Shown: positions 1 to 12,075 of the stretch, one piece after another | How the letters are laid out: every line of letters begins with the position of its first letter | Position numbering within the stretch: the first letter of the stretch is position 1 | Source of the DNA: Neoceratodus forsteri | Taxonomy: Eukaryota > Chordata > Ceratodontiformes > Ceratodontidae | Assembly: GCA_016271365.2 (NCBI GenBank) | Contig: CM057456.1 | Span: forward strand, 1,391,609,501 to 1,391,673,500 | Direction: 5' to 3' | Length of the DNA stretch: 64,000 nt | Translations under genes and position numbers: made by a program | Notes under the pieces: generated by a model | Told to the model about the DNA's origin: nothing | The model's database searches: none | Seen by the model: only the letters and a program-made list of their open reading frames with translations

Positions 1-330
1 GTGTTTTCCCTGTTCTGGTGGCTTCTCCCTCCCCCCCCTTGCTTGTGCACTCCTGATGCTGCAGTGCATGACAGCCCTGCCTGCATCAAGCACGCTGTAC
101 ATTGTGCAGCCCATGCACTGCAGTGCTCCTGATCTCCACCAGGAGCTGCTGGTGTGCTGGGCTATCCCCCGCCCTCCCTCTGGGGGAGGAGAGCAGCCCT
201 GCAGGCGCTCAATCCTCTCCCTGTCCCTGCCGGCACCTGAGCTCGCTCCCGAACTCGGGTCGCCGGCGTGGCGTGAGGTGTGGTGTCCAGCGCCTCAACC
301 CTCAGCGCCACTGGGCCGGCTCTATTTCTC
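1..330 (-). repeat. tRNA-derived SINE, copy S1 (partial)
   Basis: Read on the - strand, the right end (about 325 down to 240) looks like a tRNA gene: an A-box-like stretch GGCCCAGTGGCGCTGAGGG and, about 45 bases on, a B-box-like GAGTTCGGGAGC. The same head occurs near 9580 (+ strand) and near 12590 (- strand). The body also shares a CTGCTCTCCTC stretch with the other copies. The element runs off the left edge, so its tail is not seen. Family membership rests on visual comparison within this window. Confidence 0.65.
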
Positions 331-576
331 ATTTTAAGTCAATTATTAGTAGGTTGCTGTATAGGTGCTGTGATTGCTATAGGTGAATTTTATTAATTTT
401 AGAGTTTATAGAGCTGTATACAGAAACCAACTACGTTTGTACTGTTCACATACTACATACTAAGAAGCCAGCAGAGTAGGCCCTATGGTCTGTCGCGTTT
501 GTTATGTTCTGTTTTATGCCTGGATGCAGTTGTAAAAAAGAGTTTACTCTCAATTGCCTTGCAAAAAAATATTGAT
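331..576. other. Non-coding; possible LINE 3' fragment
   Basis: No gene is visible. The stretch AAGAAGCCAGCAGA followed by GGTCTGTC at about 464-496 recurs at 606-641, inside the 3' end of the neighbouring inverted LINE. This suggests that a second, shorter LINE 3' end lies here. Confidence 0.35.
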
Positions 577-1860
577 TGATTGATTGATAATTACATAAGG
601 ACATATGAAGAAGCCAGCAGAAGAAAGCCATTTGGTCTGTCAAGTCTGCTCGTATTGCAGGGTCCACAGCTTGAGCTACTGTCCCTGCCCTCCCTCCCCA
701 CTCCTCCCATCCTCCCTCCCCATGATCCTTACCTTCCCCCTATCTTTATCCCAGCCTCTCTTAAAGCTGCCCCCTGTCTTGAATGAGATGACCTCTTCTG
801 GCAACACATTCCACGTGCCCACCACCCTCCCTGTGAAGAAGTGCTTCCTGACCTCCCTCCTAAACCTCCCACCCTCCAGCTTAAGACTGTTCCCCCTGAT
901 GTTATGGTTTCCACTCAGCTTAAAGAAATTCTCCTTATCAACCTTATTTATCCCTTTCAAGTACTTGAAGGTCCCAATCATGTCCTCTCTCCCTCTCTCT
1001 CTCCCCTGTCTTCCAGGGAGTAGATGTGTTCAGTGCCTTCAACCTCTCCTCATATGCCTTACCCTGCTGACTCGCTACCATCTTTGTAGCCCTCCTCTGG
1101 ACCTTGTCCAGCAACTTAATGTCCTTTTTTGAGGTGTGGGCACCAATACTGAACTCCATACTCTAGATGCAGCCTTACCAGTGACCTGTATAAAGGCAGT
1201 ATAACCTCCTCTCTCGTACTACTGATCCCCCTAGATATGCATCCCAGCATCTTGTTTGCCTTTGCTGCTGCTTCTTGCACTGTGTGGAGTGCTTCAGGTC
1301 ACTAGTGATCATCACTCCCAGATCCTTCTTCTCTGATGCAGATACTCGGATTCTACCTAGGTAGTACTCTGTCCTGGGATTCTTGGCTCCAATATGTATA
1401 ACTTTGCATTTCTTGGTATTGAAGCCAAGCTGCCAGATTCTGAATCACCTCCCCAGCTTTTCCGGATCTTCCTGTAAGTCCTGTAGCCCTTCAGCAGTGT
1501 CCACTCTCCCACAGAGCTTGGTGTCATCCATGAATATCCATGAATAGGCACATTTTGCCCTTAATGTCATCCCCAGTGTCATTGATGAAGACATTGAACA
1601 ACACCGACCCCAGCAGCGAGCCCTGCGGGACCCCACTGATTACCTCTCTGGTGCCAGATAACTCTTCCTGCTAACAACCACCCTCTGGGTTCTGTTCCTC
1701 AGCCAGTTTTCCACCCATCGGGCCATCTTTTCCCCAACCCCGAGATCCACCAACTTCCTGATCAACCTTTTCTGGGGCACAGAGTCAAAGGCCTTGCTGA
1801 AATCAAGATAGAGAATGTCTACCGCTTGACCTCTGTCTGCTGTCTTCCATACTCCCTACA
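577..1860 (-). mobile_element. CR1-like LINE, 3' half, inverted
   Basis: On the - strand the translation begins inside a reverse transcriptase with the motif LDFSKAFDSVP (around 1840-1790). It continues through a thumb-like region and ends with the motif KVQRRATKM (around 1100), typical of the C-terminal end of CR1-clade ORF2. Stops and frameshifts break it into pieces. The 3' end at about 577-592 carries a short repeat of the unit ATCA, as CR1/L2-type elements often do. The 5' part of the element is missing, the usual result of incomplete reverse transcription. It is a dead copy. Confidence 0.8.
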
Positions 1861-2063
1861 TACATACATAAAGTCATATTCTACGTCTAAAAAAAAGCTG
1901 TATGGGGCAGAGATGGGATTTACATGGTTTTATGCATGAAAACATACAAACATTTCCACATTTTTTGAAATTTTAGTACCAGTGGAGTCATAGTATAAGT
2001 CATTTACACCTTATTGTTACCCTGGTGGGAAAAAATAAAGCAAGCAGCATGACAAATGATGCA

Positions 2064-2613
2064 TCCTTTTTTTTTTCTAACTTTCTTTAACATCCGGTCA
2101 CAGGCAGGGGATGTACTCCCTCATCTGCGCCTGGCCCTAACTTCCCAGCATCCCCAGTATGGGTGGCCCGTAGCTTTCCCGAGAGGAGAGACAGAAATCT
2201 ATCAGAGGCCCCAGTTGAGGCTTACGTCTGGGGCATCACTCCAGAGGAAGTCCAGGGGTGTCACAAAGCTCTATGTCCAGGGGTTTTCTCTTTGAGTTCC
2301 CCAGGAGGCATTGTCATGCAATGATGTCAGTGTAGGCTGGGTGCGCTTCTGCACCCGGTCCACAGAGACGTCCACCGATACCTCAATCGCTGTTTGGTGA
2401 TCTGGTTGTTGTGCACCCAGTCTCCATCGGGTGTCATTGGCATGCCTTGAAACCACAACCCCCATCCCACCACCACCACCCAGAGGAGGAGAGCTGTCTA
2501 TGCAATGCTCATCCAACCTCCCCCATGCCAACTCTCTGGTGCACCACGCTCACTTCTGAACACGAGCCATCAACGCTGCAGGTGGTAGCCCAACCACTGG
2601 GTCTGTGAGCTGG
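2064..2613 (-). repeat. tRNA-derived SINE, copy S2, with target duplication
   Basis: The same family as S1 and S4, more diverged. The tRNA-like head is at the right end (- strand, from about 2612) and a T-rich stretch at about 2067-2078 is the complement of the A-rich tail. Near-identical 11-base flanks, CAAATGATGCA at 2053-2063 and CAAATGATACA at 2614-2624, look like a target-site duplication and fix the borders. Confidence 0.65.
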
Positions 2614-2624
2614 CAAATGATACA

Positions 2625-2800
2625 CACTTGATATGTCTTTTCTTTACCATGCATGTTGACACACAAAAAACTGTGATGTTATTACTGTATGAATTAAGCT
2701 GACCCCTTACAGTTTGTTTTTTTTCAGTTGGAGGCACTAAGTCTCACCATGTAACTCAATACCAAGTATGGCAACCCATGGTTTGTTTGGTGGATTAATG
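2625..2800. other. No recognisable feature
   Basis: AT-rich sequence between a SINE and the L1. It may hold L1 5' untranslated sequence, but nothing in it is diagnostic. Confidence 0.3.
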
Positions 2801-2957
2801 TTTGCACGCCCATCACCCATCATGCACTGGGCAAAAAATTATAAATTTGACATGGGGTGCAGAAACAACAGGGAACATAGTTAAAGTCAGGCTGTTGGCT
2901 TCTGACACAGTTCCAGCCAGGAGATTACTTAAAAAAACATGTTTTGGCAAGAAACCA

Positions 2958-3665
2958 ATGGCTAATCTGGCGGGTGAAAACGCGGGCTTGTTCTTGTTGT
3001 CAGCCTCGGAGCTGACTGCTCTTTGTCGGGAGTTAACCAGGCAAGTGATTGCAGCGCTGGAGCCAAGATTAATTAAGCTCGAGGGCAAACTGGACTCCAA
3101 ACTACAAGAAGTCCTCAAGCAGCAAACCCAGCAAGCCAACCGTCTCACAGAAGCAGAGGACTGCATCTCATGTTTGGAAGATGAGATGGCGCCGGTCCCA
3201 GGGCAGGTGCTAGCTTTGCAAAAGGAACTAGATGAATTCAAAGAGGCACATGACTACCAGGAACATTATCACAGGCGCCTCAACCTGCGCTTGAGAGGGC
3301 TGCCGGTGGGAAGGAAGGGGGCCAGTGCCCTGGAATTTTGTGCCACTACCTTGCCGGAACTGTTGGACCTCCAGCCCAAGAACAGGCGCATCAAGTTGGA
3401 GCAAGCCCACCAAGCGGTAATGCCTCGCCCACCAGCAGACCAGCCTCCGAGGCAGATAATAATGAGGTTCCACCACTTCTAGGACCAAGAGGTGATCTTG
3501 AGGGCCTATAGAGAAAAGGGCACACTGAGCTATGATGGCAGTTGCTTATTTCTATCTCAAGATTACTTGGCTCGACTGTTCAAAAAGAGGAAAATATTTA
3601 ATGTAGTCATGGCATGGCCGAGGGGTCTGAAGGGGACAATTTCTTGGTGTACCCAGCAACATTAA
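2958..3665 (+). pseudogene. L1 ORF1 protein, broken
   Basis: L1 ORF1 encodes an RNA-binding trimer that coats the element's RNA. From the ATG at 2958 the protein has a heptad-rich, coiled-coil-like stretch (residues about 20-100), then the motif RRLNLRLRGLP and a segment with RQIIMRF, which correspond to the RNA-recognition region of L1 ORF1. A TAG at 3480-3482 interrupts the frame just after that segment, but the same frame continues with DQEVILRAYREKG and LFLSQDY, typical of the C-terminal domain. A frameshift follows near 3640, where FLVYPA-like residues appear in another frame. The upstream ATG at 2802 is in frame, but the residues after it do not look like ORF1, so 2958 is preferred. Confidence 0.75.
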
Positions 3666-3765
3666 AGGTATGACATGAAGGGGCTACCTTTTCGTTTTGG
3701 GAAGTGGATAAAGCAAAGCAGTTTGTGAAAACCCTGCAGAAAAAAGTGGGCTGAAACGAAAGCGG

Positions 3766-5217
3766 ATGCATCGGAGACTGTTATTTCTTGTTGGTCGGTT
3801 AAAGGTTTGTTTTTTCGTCTTGTTCTGCCTAAACAGTGTGTTCCCAGACCCGATTTGAGAGATGGTATGTGACTGCTTATGAATAAGAGATAGATAATTC
3901 AGGAGGCTGCTTGGAGGTGTCCTACTGGGAATTCGATGGAATCGATGGGAGTGCAGCAGTGTGGGCATGCGCATCCTTGTGCAGCAGTGATGGATTTCAC
4001 CTGGTGATGTAATGTGACTTGGCCGGGGATTGAAGAGGTTTGGATGGAAAAGTGGAGTGGACACTCCTGCTTTGCAGGCTCCAAAGAGCACACTGGGGAG
4101 AACTTGTCTCTTGTTTATTTTTTATTATAATTCTTATCCCTAGGTCCTGTGAAGTACAAGGAAGTCCACATTTGAAGAGGGGGCTGGGGATGGGGGGCGG
4201 GCGCAGCATGTGGTTTTGATGGTGCAGCCTGTTTTCCCCCTGTCCTGCGGCGGACACATGTTGCTATGGGAGAAATGGTGGAGCCGCCTCTCGGATCTCC
4301 TCTGCAGCTGGTTTGCTGGATGGGCCCCATGGGGAATGAGAAAGAGGAATGGCAGGGTGGTGTGGGGAAGTGGAGGGGGTGGGTCCAACTTGGAGATTGG
4401 GGACATGACTGACAGTGGAGTGCTTGATCACACACCGGGTGGGGGGGCATGCTGGGTTTTTTTGCTGTTGCTGATCTGCTGTTTTTTATGGGGAACACCC
4501 AAGGTTTTGCAGAGCCTTAGATGGGGATTTGACTCTTGCATTGGGTAAAGTGATTGCGTTAGGAATGCTTCATTTAGAATAAGGGAAACTCAAGGGGAGG
4601 GGTAATTACTGGGTTAATCAGCTGTCAGGGGCAGCGGGACGCAATTGTCAGAAGAGGGGTTATCTTGACACTCATGCTTGTATGGCAGCAAGTGTTGTGG
4701 CAGGGAGGGGTGGACTGTGGGTGGGAGTCGTGAGGGTGAACATATGCAGTGGTTGGGAACATAGTAGATTGAAGAGTGAGGTACTATATGACCCAGAGGC
4801 TACAAGGAGGGGGGGGTTGGCTGGGGGGCAAGAGGAGGGGCGGGAATGGGGAACAGTTGGGGGCTGGGTATGTTCTCATGGGGTTAATTGATCTCCATCT
4901 GTTATATGGCACAACTAGTATGACTAATGCATACTCCCAATGTCAGGTGGTACAGCTGTACCATCTAATAGTAGCGGGGCAGAAGTATTGGGGGATGGGG
5001 TAAGGGAAGAGCAAGAGGTTGGGGATAGTTACTGTTGATATCAAGTTTATCAATGTTTATGTGTTTTTTGGTGCAATCGAAGTAATATGTGTATTTCAAA
5101 TTACTCAGGTTAAAGTTTCATTTGCAGTCTGTAAAAGCAACCCTCATAAAAAGCTATGGAGATGAATTCATCCTTATTCCTCTGGTGGGGGGCTAATGGT
5201 GGTGGCTGTGTGGGATT
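3766..5217 (+). other. Spacer between L1 ORF1 and ORF2
   Basis: About 1.45 kb with no coding sequence I can recognise. It is G-rich on the + strand between about 4150 and 5000. L1 inter-ORF spacers are usually short, so this may hold an unrecognised insertion or be a feature of this L1 lineage. Confidence 0.4.
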
Positions 5218-8200
5218 ATGGCTAACATGCAGAATATTAACGTGGTCTCCTGGAATGTCAAAGGGATAGCAAATCCAGTCAAGAGAACATCGCTTTTAAT
5301 AGCTTTAAAGAGGGTGGGGGCTCACGTGGCTTTAATTCAAGAAACTCACCTGCGGATTACTGAACATGCTAAATCGACCCGGAGTTAGGTGAGGAGGTGT
5401 TATGTTGCCTCCTTCTCTTCCCATAAATGGGGCGTGGCCATACTCCTGCATAAAAATTTCCCCTTGGAAATTAAAGAGGTGGGCAAAGACTAAGGAGAGG
5501 ACAGGTGTGTTTTAATTTCTGGGGAGCTAAATGGGGAGAAGGTCACATATGGTAGCGTGTACGCCCCTGCTATGTATGACCCACAATTTTATATGTCTCT
5601 GCTGGATTTGTTGACTAAAGAACAATTCCCAGGATTGATTTTGGGAGGAGATTTTAATTGGTTGATGTGCCCTGATATGGACCACTCAGAGGGTAGGGGG
5701 AGGACGTCAGAGGCCATGCGACAATGACAGATTGGAATGGTGGATGTGGATTTGGTGGATGGGTGGCACTTGGCTAACCCAGAGGCAAGATAATATACTT
5801 TTTATTCCAATCCACACGGGACGTAGTCACATTGACTACATATATTTGCCAAGGAGTTGGTGTGTCTGGATGCAGGACATATCCCATGGCCCCATCCATG
5901 TATCCGACCATGCGATGGTAGTTATGAAACTGGTTAGTGGCGTGAAGAGGGATGGTCCCCCCAGTGGAAATTCCCCACATACATGGTAAAAAAAACAAGC
6001 CTTTAGGGAGCACCTGGAGGAGCAATGAAAGTTCTACGTAGAGACCAATTCCAGGGTAGATACACTCAAGGCCATCCTTTGGGAGGCAGGGAAGACATTC
6101 ATGAGAGGGGAAATTATAGAGTATATAGCTAGGATTAAAAGGAAAAAAAGGGAAAAAAGGACCGAACTTGAGTCACAGTTAAAGGAATTAGAAAAGAGGG
6201 TCACGGGTGGGGAACAGGGAGATGCAGCAAGGCTCCTGACGACAACAACAAGGGAGGCATGAAACGCACTGCTTAGAGATGAGGCAGGGAGGTTGTGGTT
6301 CTATTGTAGATGCCAGATGTTCAAATGAGGACCAAGCCTGGCCCTCTTCTGGTACTGTTAATGAAGGCGTGCCCAACCGAATAACAGGATCAGGGATGGA
6401 AAGAGCATCCTGCATAGGGACCCGAAGAGAATTAGGGATTGTTTTAGAGTGTTTTATCACCAGCTGTATAGTGCAGAACATAGAGGGAAGGAGAATCTGA
6501 TAAAGGAGTTCTTGGACAAAATTCAGCTTCCCAAAGCATCACATGAGCAAAGAGAGCAACTGAGTCAGCCAATAACGAGGATGGAAGTACTGGGAGCCAT
6601 ACAAAAATTACAAGGGGTAAGGCCAGTGGCCCTGATGGCTTCCCTGTGGAATATTATAAGGTGCTGGGGGCAGTTGGCAGGGACAATGAGTGAGTTATTT
6701 GGGAAGGAGGGAGAGGGGGAGACACCCACATTGCCCAGCACTTGCGGGTAAGGATGAATCAGAATGTGCCTCCTATAGGCCCATGTCGTTACTTAATTGT
6801 GACCTAAAAATACTGGCAAAGGTCTTGGCTACCAGATTAGAGGACATCTTGCCGGGGCTGGTTCACCCAGATCAGACCAGGTTTATTAAGGGGCATCAAT
6901 CATACCATAATGTGCACTGCCTGCTCAGAATAATATGGAGAGCGAACCAGGCGAAGGAGAGTGTGGGTATTGTTTCACTGGATGCCAAAAAGGCTTTCGG
7001 CAGGGTGGAGTGGGAATACTTATTTGAGGTGATGACCCGGTTTGGTTTGGGTAACTCATATATTGGCTGGGTGCGGACTATGTATGAGTCACCTAGAGCT
7101 CGAATTCTAGTAAGTGGCATGCCCTTGGAACAGTTTAGTTTAGGGCAGGGAACACGACAGGGTTGCCCACTATCCCCCCTCCTGTTCACATTGGCCGTAG
7201 AACCACTGGCGGTGGCGATATGCCAACATGTGGGAATAGAGGGAATTAAGGGTGCTTAGGGTCCTCCGCATAAAATAGCATTATATGCAGATGATATGCT
7301 CCTATTCATCTAGAACCGGCACCAATCAATGCCGCCCCTGCTGTCCCTTATAGAAGAATTTGCAGAATTCTCTGGATACAAGGTTAATCTGGGGAAATCA
7401 GAGCTGCTTTGTTATCCGGAGGCTAGGAGGGAGGCTGAGAGATAGGGGTTGAAAATGGCACAGTAAAGCTTCACGTACCTGGATGTCCAAATGGGCAGAT
7501 CACTGGGCTCATTATATGGCTTAAATTACTCTCCCCAAATTAAAGTGATTGAGGCGGATCTCAGGTGGGCACAGATCCCTATCTTCTAGCTCGGTAGGGT
7601 CAGTTTGATTAAAATGAACATTCTTCCCAGGATCTTGTACCCGATGCCGATGATGCAGCTTGGGTTAACAAAAGTGGATATTAAGCGGGTAGAGAGGGCT
7701 TTCTCGAAATTCTTTTGGTAAGAGAACAGACCAAGGGCCAATCTGCAAAGATTAAAGGCAGAAAAGAGTAAGGGAGGCTTAAACTTCTCAGATCTGGGTA
7801 ATTATTATTTAGCACTACAACAAAGATATATAGCAGACTGGGTACACCAGCCCAGAGTGGTCAGCTGGATAGATCTAAAGCAAATGGGCAGCCCGGGGAG
7901 GCTCACAGCGTATCTGCATAGTAGAGGGCTTAAGGCATATAGAACTTTAGGGAATGGCAATCCATTGGTGGGGACAGTGTTGGAGGCCTGGGGACAACTT
8001 AAAAAGCAGAAAGTGTTGCAACAGGGAGAGATGCTGTTACTGCCGGTCACTGGGAATCCTTTCTTCTTGCCTGGAATGGAGGATAAGGGGTTTCGGGAGT
8101 GGGAGAGGTGAGGGGTACAAAGTGTAGGTAATCTTATGGTGGGAGGGGAATTTTGCACTTTCGAAAATATGCAACAGAGACTCATGCTAGATGGGCATCA

Positions 8201-8985
8201 TCTGTTTAGATATCTACAGGTATGGGCTTTTGTTGGGAGTCTGGAAAGGGGTGAGCCAGAGCGATACAGGCTCGATTCGGTGGAGAGCCTGGCGTACCAG
8301 GCCAAGAAGGACCCAAAGGGGTTCATAGGAAAGGCAGCCAAGAAAAGGAAACAGAACTTTCCAGACCTGACTGGGAAAATGAAATTATTATGGGAGAGGG
8401 ATCCGGGGGAAAAGCATCTCTCAGAAGAACTGGAGGGCTGTATTTCCATTGCATGCAGGGATAATGGTCTGCAATAAATTTAAGGAGGCTTTCTTTAAGT
8501 TTTTGCATAGATTATATTACCCACCTGTCATGGAGCATAAAGCACACCTCTCGGTGTCCCCTATGTGCAGTAGGTGTGGAGAAGAGAGGGGCACTTACAT
8601 TCATTGCTTCTGGACCTGTCCTATGCTGAGGCAATTTTGTGGACAGATTGTGGCAGAGGTTGCAAGGATGGCAAGTAAAACCCTGTTGGTGGACCCTCTG
8701 GCCTGTCTGTTTGGGGAGGAGGAGGGAGAGGAATGGGTACCACTTCCCAGCTGGATTAGAACACTGTACATGCTTGCACGCCATTGTATTCAGAACACAT
8801 GGGTGTCCCATGTAAAACCTACAATTCAACAGTGGTGTAATCTAACACTACAGACCCTAGCCTTAGAGAGGTCGACCCAGGTTGTCAGGGATAGAGGGGA
8901 AACTTTCCTTCAGAGCTGGACCCCTTTCTTGTCCTCTCTGAGTGTGGCAGAGGACATGGTGTTAAGAGAGGGTCTGACGGAATAA
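5218..8985 (+). pseudogene. L1 ORF2: endonuclease and reverse transcriptase, broken
   Basis: ORF2 nicks the target and copies the RNA there. From the ATG at 5218 the apurinic-like endonuclease starts with SWNVKGI, and IQETHL follows about 30 residues later; SDHAMVVM-like residues near 5910 mark its end. The reverse transcriptase shows YRPMSLLN (near 6775), FIKGHQ, SLDAKKAFGRVEW (near 6980), GTRQGCPLSPLLF (near 7150) and the catalytic YADD at 7284-7295. The C-terminal part runs to the stop at 8983-8985 and includes a Cys-rich segment near 8560-8620 (CSRCG, then H and C). Many stops and frameshifts (for example TAG near 5385 and 7257) show that it is dead. Confidence 0.85.
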
Positions 8986-9283
8986 TGCTTGGGCAGCTGG
9001 GGGCAAGGTGTGTAAATAGATACGATGTGAGAAGGAGTAGATGGCTTGTGCAGGGTATGAGGAAAGAGGAGGGTGTGGATAACATGCAGTGAAGCAATTT
9101 AAAGGGTTAAAATTTACGTGAGATTGTCAAAATGTTTTTTTATCTTTCTGTATATTGATAGACTGTACACTATCAAAGGAAGATGAATGTACACAATTGA
9201 TTGCACCTGCTTGTTTATGGCTGTGGGATGTCTGTTGAATAAACTTAAAATTTTAATAAAGCGATCACACAAAAAAAAAAAAA

Positions 9284-9574
9284 CAACGTTGGCAGAATGG
9301 GAAATGGGGGTAGAAGGAGGGAAATAACTACCATGTGGTGGGGTGGTGAAGGGATTTGCCCTGGCTATCTTGGGAGGGTTTGAAAGACTTTTTAAAATGC
9401 TTTATATTGGTTTGAATATTTTTCCCCAGACACACCTGTAAATGTTGGTATCAGGATGTCTTAACATGAGGGATCTACACACATGTTACAAAAGTAGCAC
9501 AGTAAATGTTCTGATCCAGGTGTTTTGCAGCTTTGGGAGATTAGTGTCCACACTTGGGACCAGTCATGGAGTTG
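9284..9574. other. No recognisable feature
   Basis: Sequence between the L1 poly-A tail and a SINE. No coding or repeat signal was recognised. Confidence 0.3.
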
Positions 9575-9965
9575 CAGTTAAGACCACTGGGCTGGACCAG
9601 CCCGGTGGCACTGAGGGTTGAGGCGCTGGATGCCACACCTCGTGCCATGCTGGCAACCCAGGTTCGGGAACAGACTCTAGTCATCAGGGGTCGGTAGGGG
9701 AGGAAGTAGGATCGAGCATCCAGAGGACTGCTCTCCTCTCCTGGGGAGGGGTGATTGCAGTTCACGGCACTTTGTGACCCCCAGTGGAGACTGGGGAGAG
9801 CAGCACTTTGGGAATGCTCAGCAAGGGGTAGGGATGCGACGGACATCCATAGACATCATTTGCATGTTCGCGTCCTCAGGGACACACAAGGTAAAATACC
9901 TCTGCCAACATGCATGACACCTCTGAAGGGGTACCGTCCATGGCTACTTCCAAACAAAGCCTGAT
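9575..9965 (+). repeat. tRNA-derived SINE, copy S3
   Basis: Same family as S1 and S4, on the + strand. The head shows CCCGGTGGCACTGAGGGTTG (A-box region) and CCCAGGTTCGGGAAC (B-box region, near 9660), then the shared GACTGCTCTCCTCTCC stretch near 9725. The 3' limit is unclear. Confidence 0.65.
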
Positions 9966-10502
9966 TCAAGGAGCAGGGGCTCAAGGGTGATGCAGTCTCC
10001 TTCCCGGGAGGGCCCCTCTATGGGGGAACAAGTCAGGGTTCTCCCTACTTCAGATGGGGGCATGGCAGAGGCTGGTTAAGTAGCCAGGATGTTAAGACCT
10101 CTCGCAGAAGGGCTGATTGGTGGATGGACTCCCCCTTGTGAGTGCAGAGTGCAAAAAACAATGTACAAAAAAAGTCAAGACCACTGGGCCAATAGCCTAG
10201 TCTCCTGTTTCATACAGTTGGGGGCTGGCCCCCCAACAGGTCCTGATCAACATCCCAATGTGAATCCCCTATATAGTGCATGGGCCTCCAAATCTACGTG
10301 ACTGGTTGCATTACTAGCCCTGTGGCTAGTCTTTGTGGCTGGCCCACCAGTAAGGAGCTCCCCCATTCCAATCTAGGGGATCCATCTGCAGGAACCACAG
10401 ACTTCGTCCCAGTTGTTTGTTGAGGAGGCAGTAACTACCTTTGGTGCTTCTTATGTGGATTGTCACAAAACTACACTGGCAGGCTGGTGCAGTAATGGCA
10501 CG
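9966..10502. other. Non-coding, unassigned
   Basis: No gene is seen. A short stretch AAGACCACTGGGCC near 10175 resembles sequence near 9583 at the head of SINE S3, so a second SINE fragment is possible. Confidence 0.3.
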
Positions 10503-11190
10503 TAACATAGAAACATAGAAGCTGACGGCAGATAAGGACCGCAAGGCCCATCCAGTCTGCCCATTTCTTTTTCTACCTTATGAATGTGCCATCGGCCTTT
10601 GCTCTGTCAGTGGCCTATCTATTCATACTCATCTGTATTGCTCCCTTATGCCTATCCCATGCCTGTTTGAAGCCCTGCACTGTATTCGTAGCCACCACTT
10701 CTTGAGGTAGGCCATTCCATGCATCCACCACCCTTTCTGTGAAAAAGAACTTCCTCACATTACCCCTTAATCAGCTCCTGTAATCTCATGCTGTGTCCTC
10801 TTGTCCTGCTATTTTTCTTATATTGAAACATGTTAGACTCTTTCACCTTGTTAATGCCCTTAAGATGTTTGAATGTTTCAATCTTATCACCTCTCTCCCT
10901 CCTTTGCTCTAGGGTATACATATTGAGCTCCCTTAATCTGTCCTCATATGTTTTCTGATGCAGTCCCTGCACCATTTTGGTTGCCCTTCTCTGGACTGCC
11001 TCAATTTGGTTAATGTCCTTGTGAAGGTGTGGCCTCCAGTACTGCATGCAGTACTCCAAATGGGGCCTAACCAGTGTCTTGTAAAGAGGGATTATTATTA
11101 CCTCCCTCTTCTGACTTGTGATACCCCTACTAGAGCACTCCCTAATACTATTGAATAAGGCATTACGTGCCAGATGCAAATGGAGTGCCA
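10503..11190 (-). mobile_element. CR1-like LINE, 3' end, inverted
   Basis: The - strand encodes the C-terminal end of CR1 ORF2: LVRPHLEYCMQYWRPH, then VQRRATKM and ERRERGDKIETFKHLKG-like residues (about 11100-10830). The 3' end at about 10503-10525 carries two TTCTATG-type units, the usual CR1 tail. The 5' part is missing. Apart from the truncation the frame is open for over 140 codons, so this copy is younger than the one at 577-1860. Confidence 0.85.
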
Positions 11191-11275
11191 CCCCCTACAA
11201 CCCTGCACATGGTTCACACTTGAGTGTGGATGATGTAGAGCACTCCCTAATACTATTGAACAAGGCATTACGTGG
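11130..11275. repeat. Partial direct duplication
   Basis: About 40 bases from the 5' limit of the CR1 copy (11131-11168, starting TAGAGCACTCCCTAATAC) recur at about 11236-11273 with one base change. The second copy lies outside the element. This looks like a small local duplication at the insertion border. Confidence 0.55.
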
Positions 11276-11530
11276 TGCTAATGATTAATGCCCACTAAAT
11301 AGGGCACAGAGCCCCACTTAACAAACTCCAACCATTTGAATATTTATTGTTGCAGTAGTTTAATGTGAAGTGGCTATCTACTATCCAGTTTTCCGAAACT
11401 GTGGAAATTATGAAGTTCCCCAGTTTAATGATTGAGATGTACTACCACAGTTTTTCAACGATGCCTAGTAATTTAGAGTTAAATTATACGGCTGTTTATT
11501 TGTGCTGATAAGTAGTGTACATTTTCTCAG

Positions 11531-11683
11531 GTGACATGCCATCTAGCCAAACTGTTCGATAACATGGCAGACCTTGAATTTGAAGAAGACGAACAGAAGC
11601 GGCCAACTAAGACAGCTGTTGGGATGTACAGCAAAGAGCGGGAATATGTACCATTCCCTGTGACCTGTAAATGCATCGGCCAG
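11531..11683 (+). CDS. DNAH11: Axonemal dynein heavy chain, exon (51 codons)
   Basis: Dynein heavy chains are the ATP-driven motors of cilia and flagella. This exon encodes 51 residues in phase 0, with the pattern [11 protein letters not shown], then [12 protein letters not shown] and a short Cys-containing end. This matches the segment just before the AAA ring in outer-arm heavy chains of the DNAH9/11/17 group. It is bounded by a polypyrimidine tract with CAG before 11531 and by GTAAAG after 11683. There are no stops or frameshifts. It reads straight into the exon at 11831. The DNAH11 assignment is from recall of the family and is less certain than the group. Confidence 0.8.
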
Positions 11684-11830
11684 GTAAAGTTCATGGTCAT
11701 GTCCTGTATCACAGTCTGTGAAAGGAGTGCACCTTTGGAAGGGTTTGCATAGAACAGTTACAGTAAAAGTATGGGGGGGGGGGGTGTCCCAGGTTTGTAA
11801 CAAAATTTAAAAGGTTCTGACTTTTTTAAG

Positions 11831-12064
11831 GTGGAAAGCTGGCTTAACCGTGTAGAAGAGACCATGTGGGAGACAGTTCGCTTTTATATCACTGAGGCCG
11901 TTGCAGCTTATGAAGAAAAGCCCAGAGAGCAGTGGGTTTTTGACTATCCAGCTCAAATTGCGCTCACTGGCTCACAGATCTGGTGGACCACAGATGTCGG
12001 AATAGCTTTTGGCAGACTAGAGGAAGGATTTGAAACTGCATTGAAGGATTACAACAAGAAACAG
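11831..12064 (+). CDS. DNAH11: Axonemal dynein heavy chain, exon (78 codons)
   Basis: Encodes 78 residues in phase 0 with [31 protein letters not shown] and [13 protein letters not shown], a very conserved block of the linker region of axonemal dynein heavy chains. Splice sites are TTTTTTAAG before and GTAAAT after. The intron separating it from the previous exon is only 147 bp. The residues [10 protein letters not shown] favour DNAH11 over DNAH9 and DNAH17 in my recollection; an alignment would settle it. A SINE sits only 11 bases beyond the donor site. Confidence 0.88.
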
Positions 12065-12075
12065 GTAAATCATGC

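Larger units (their letters stand above)
2800..9283 (+). mobile_element. L1/Tx1-like LINE, nearly full length, decayed
   Basis: Contains an ORF1-like reading frame (2958-3665), a long spacer, an ORF2-like region (5218-8985) with endonuclease and reverse transcriptase, and a 3' untranslated region. The 3' region has AATAAA at 9255-9260 and a poly-A run at 9270-9283. The order ORF1, ORF2, poly-A is that of L1-superfamily elements. It lies in sense orientation within the presumed dynein gene. I could not find a convincing target-site duplication, so the left border is approximate. Confidence 0.85.

Noticed and set aside
605..1132. Open frame of 175 codons on the + strand
   Set aside because: It is the antisense shadow of a CR1-like LINE whose coding strand is -. 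It has no family pattern of its own.
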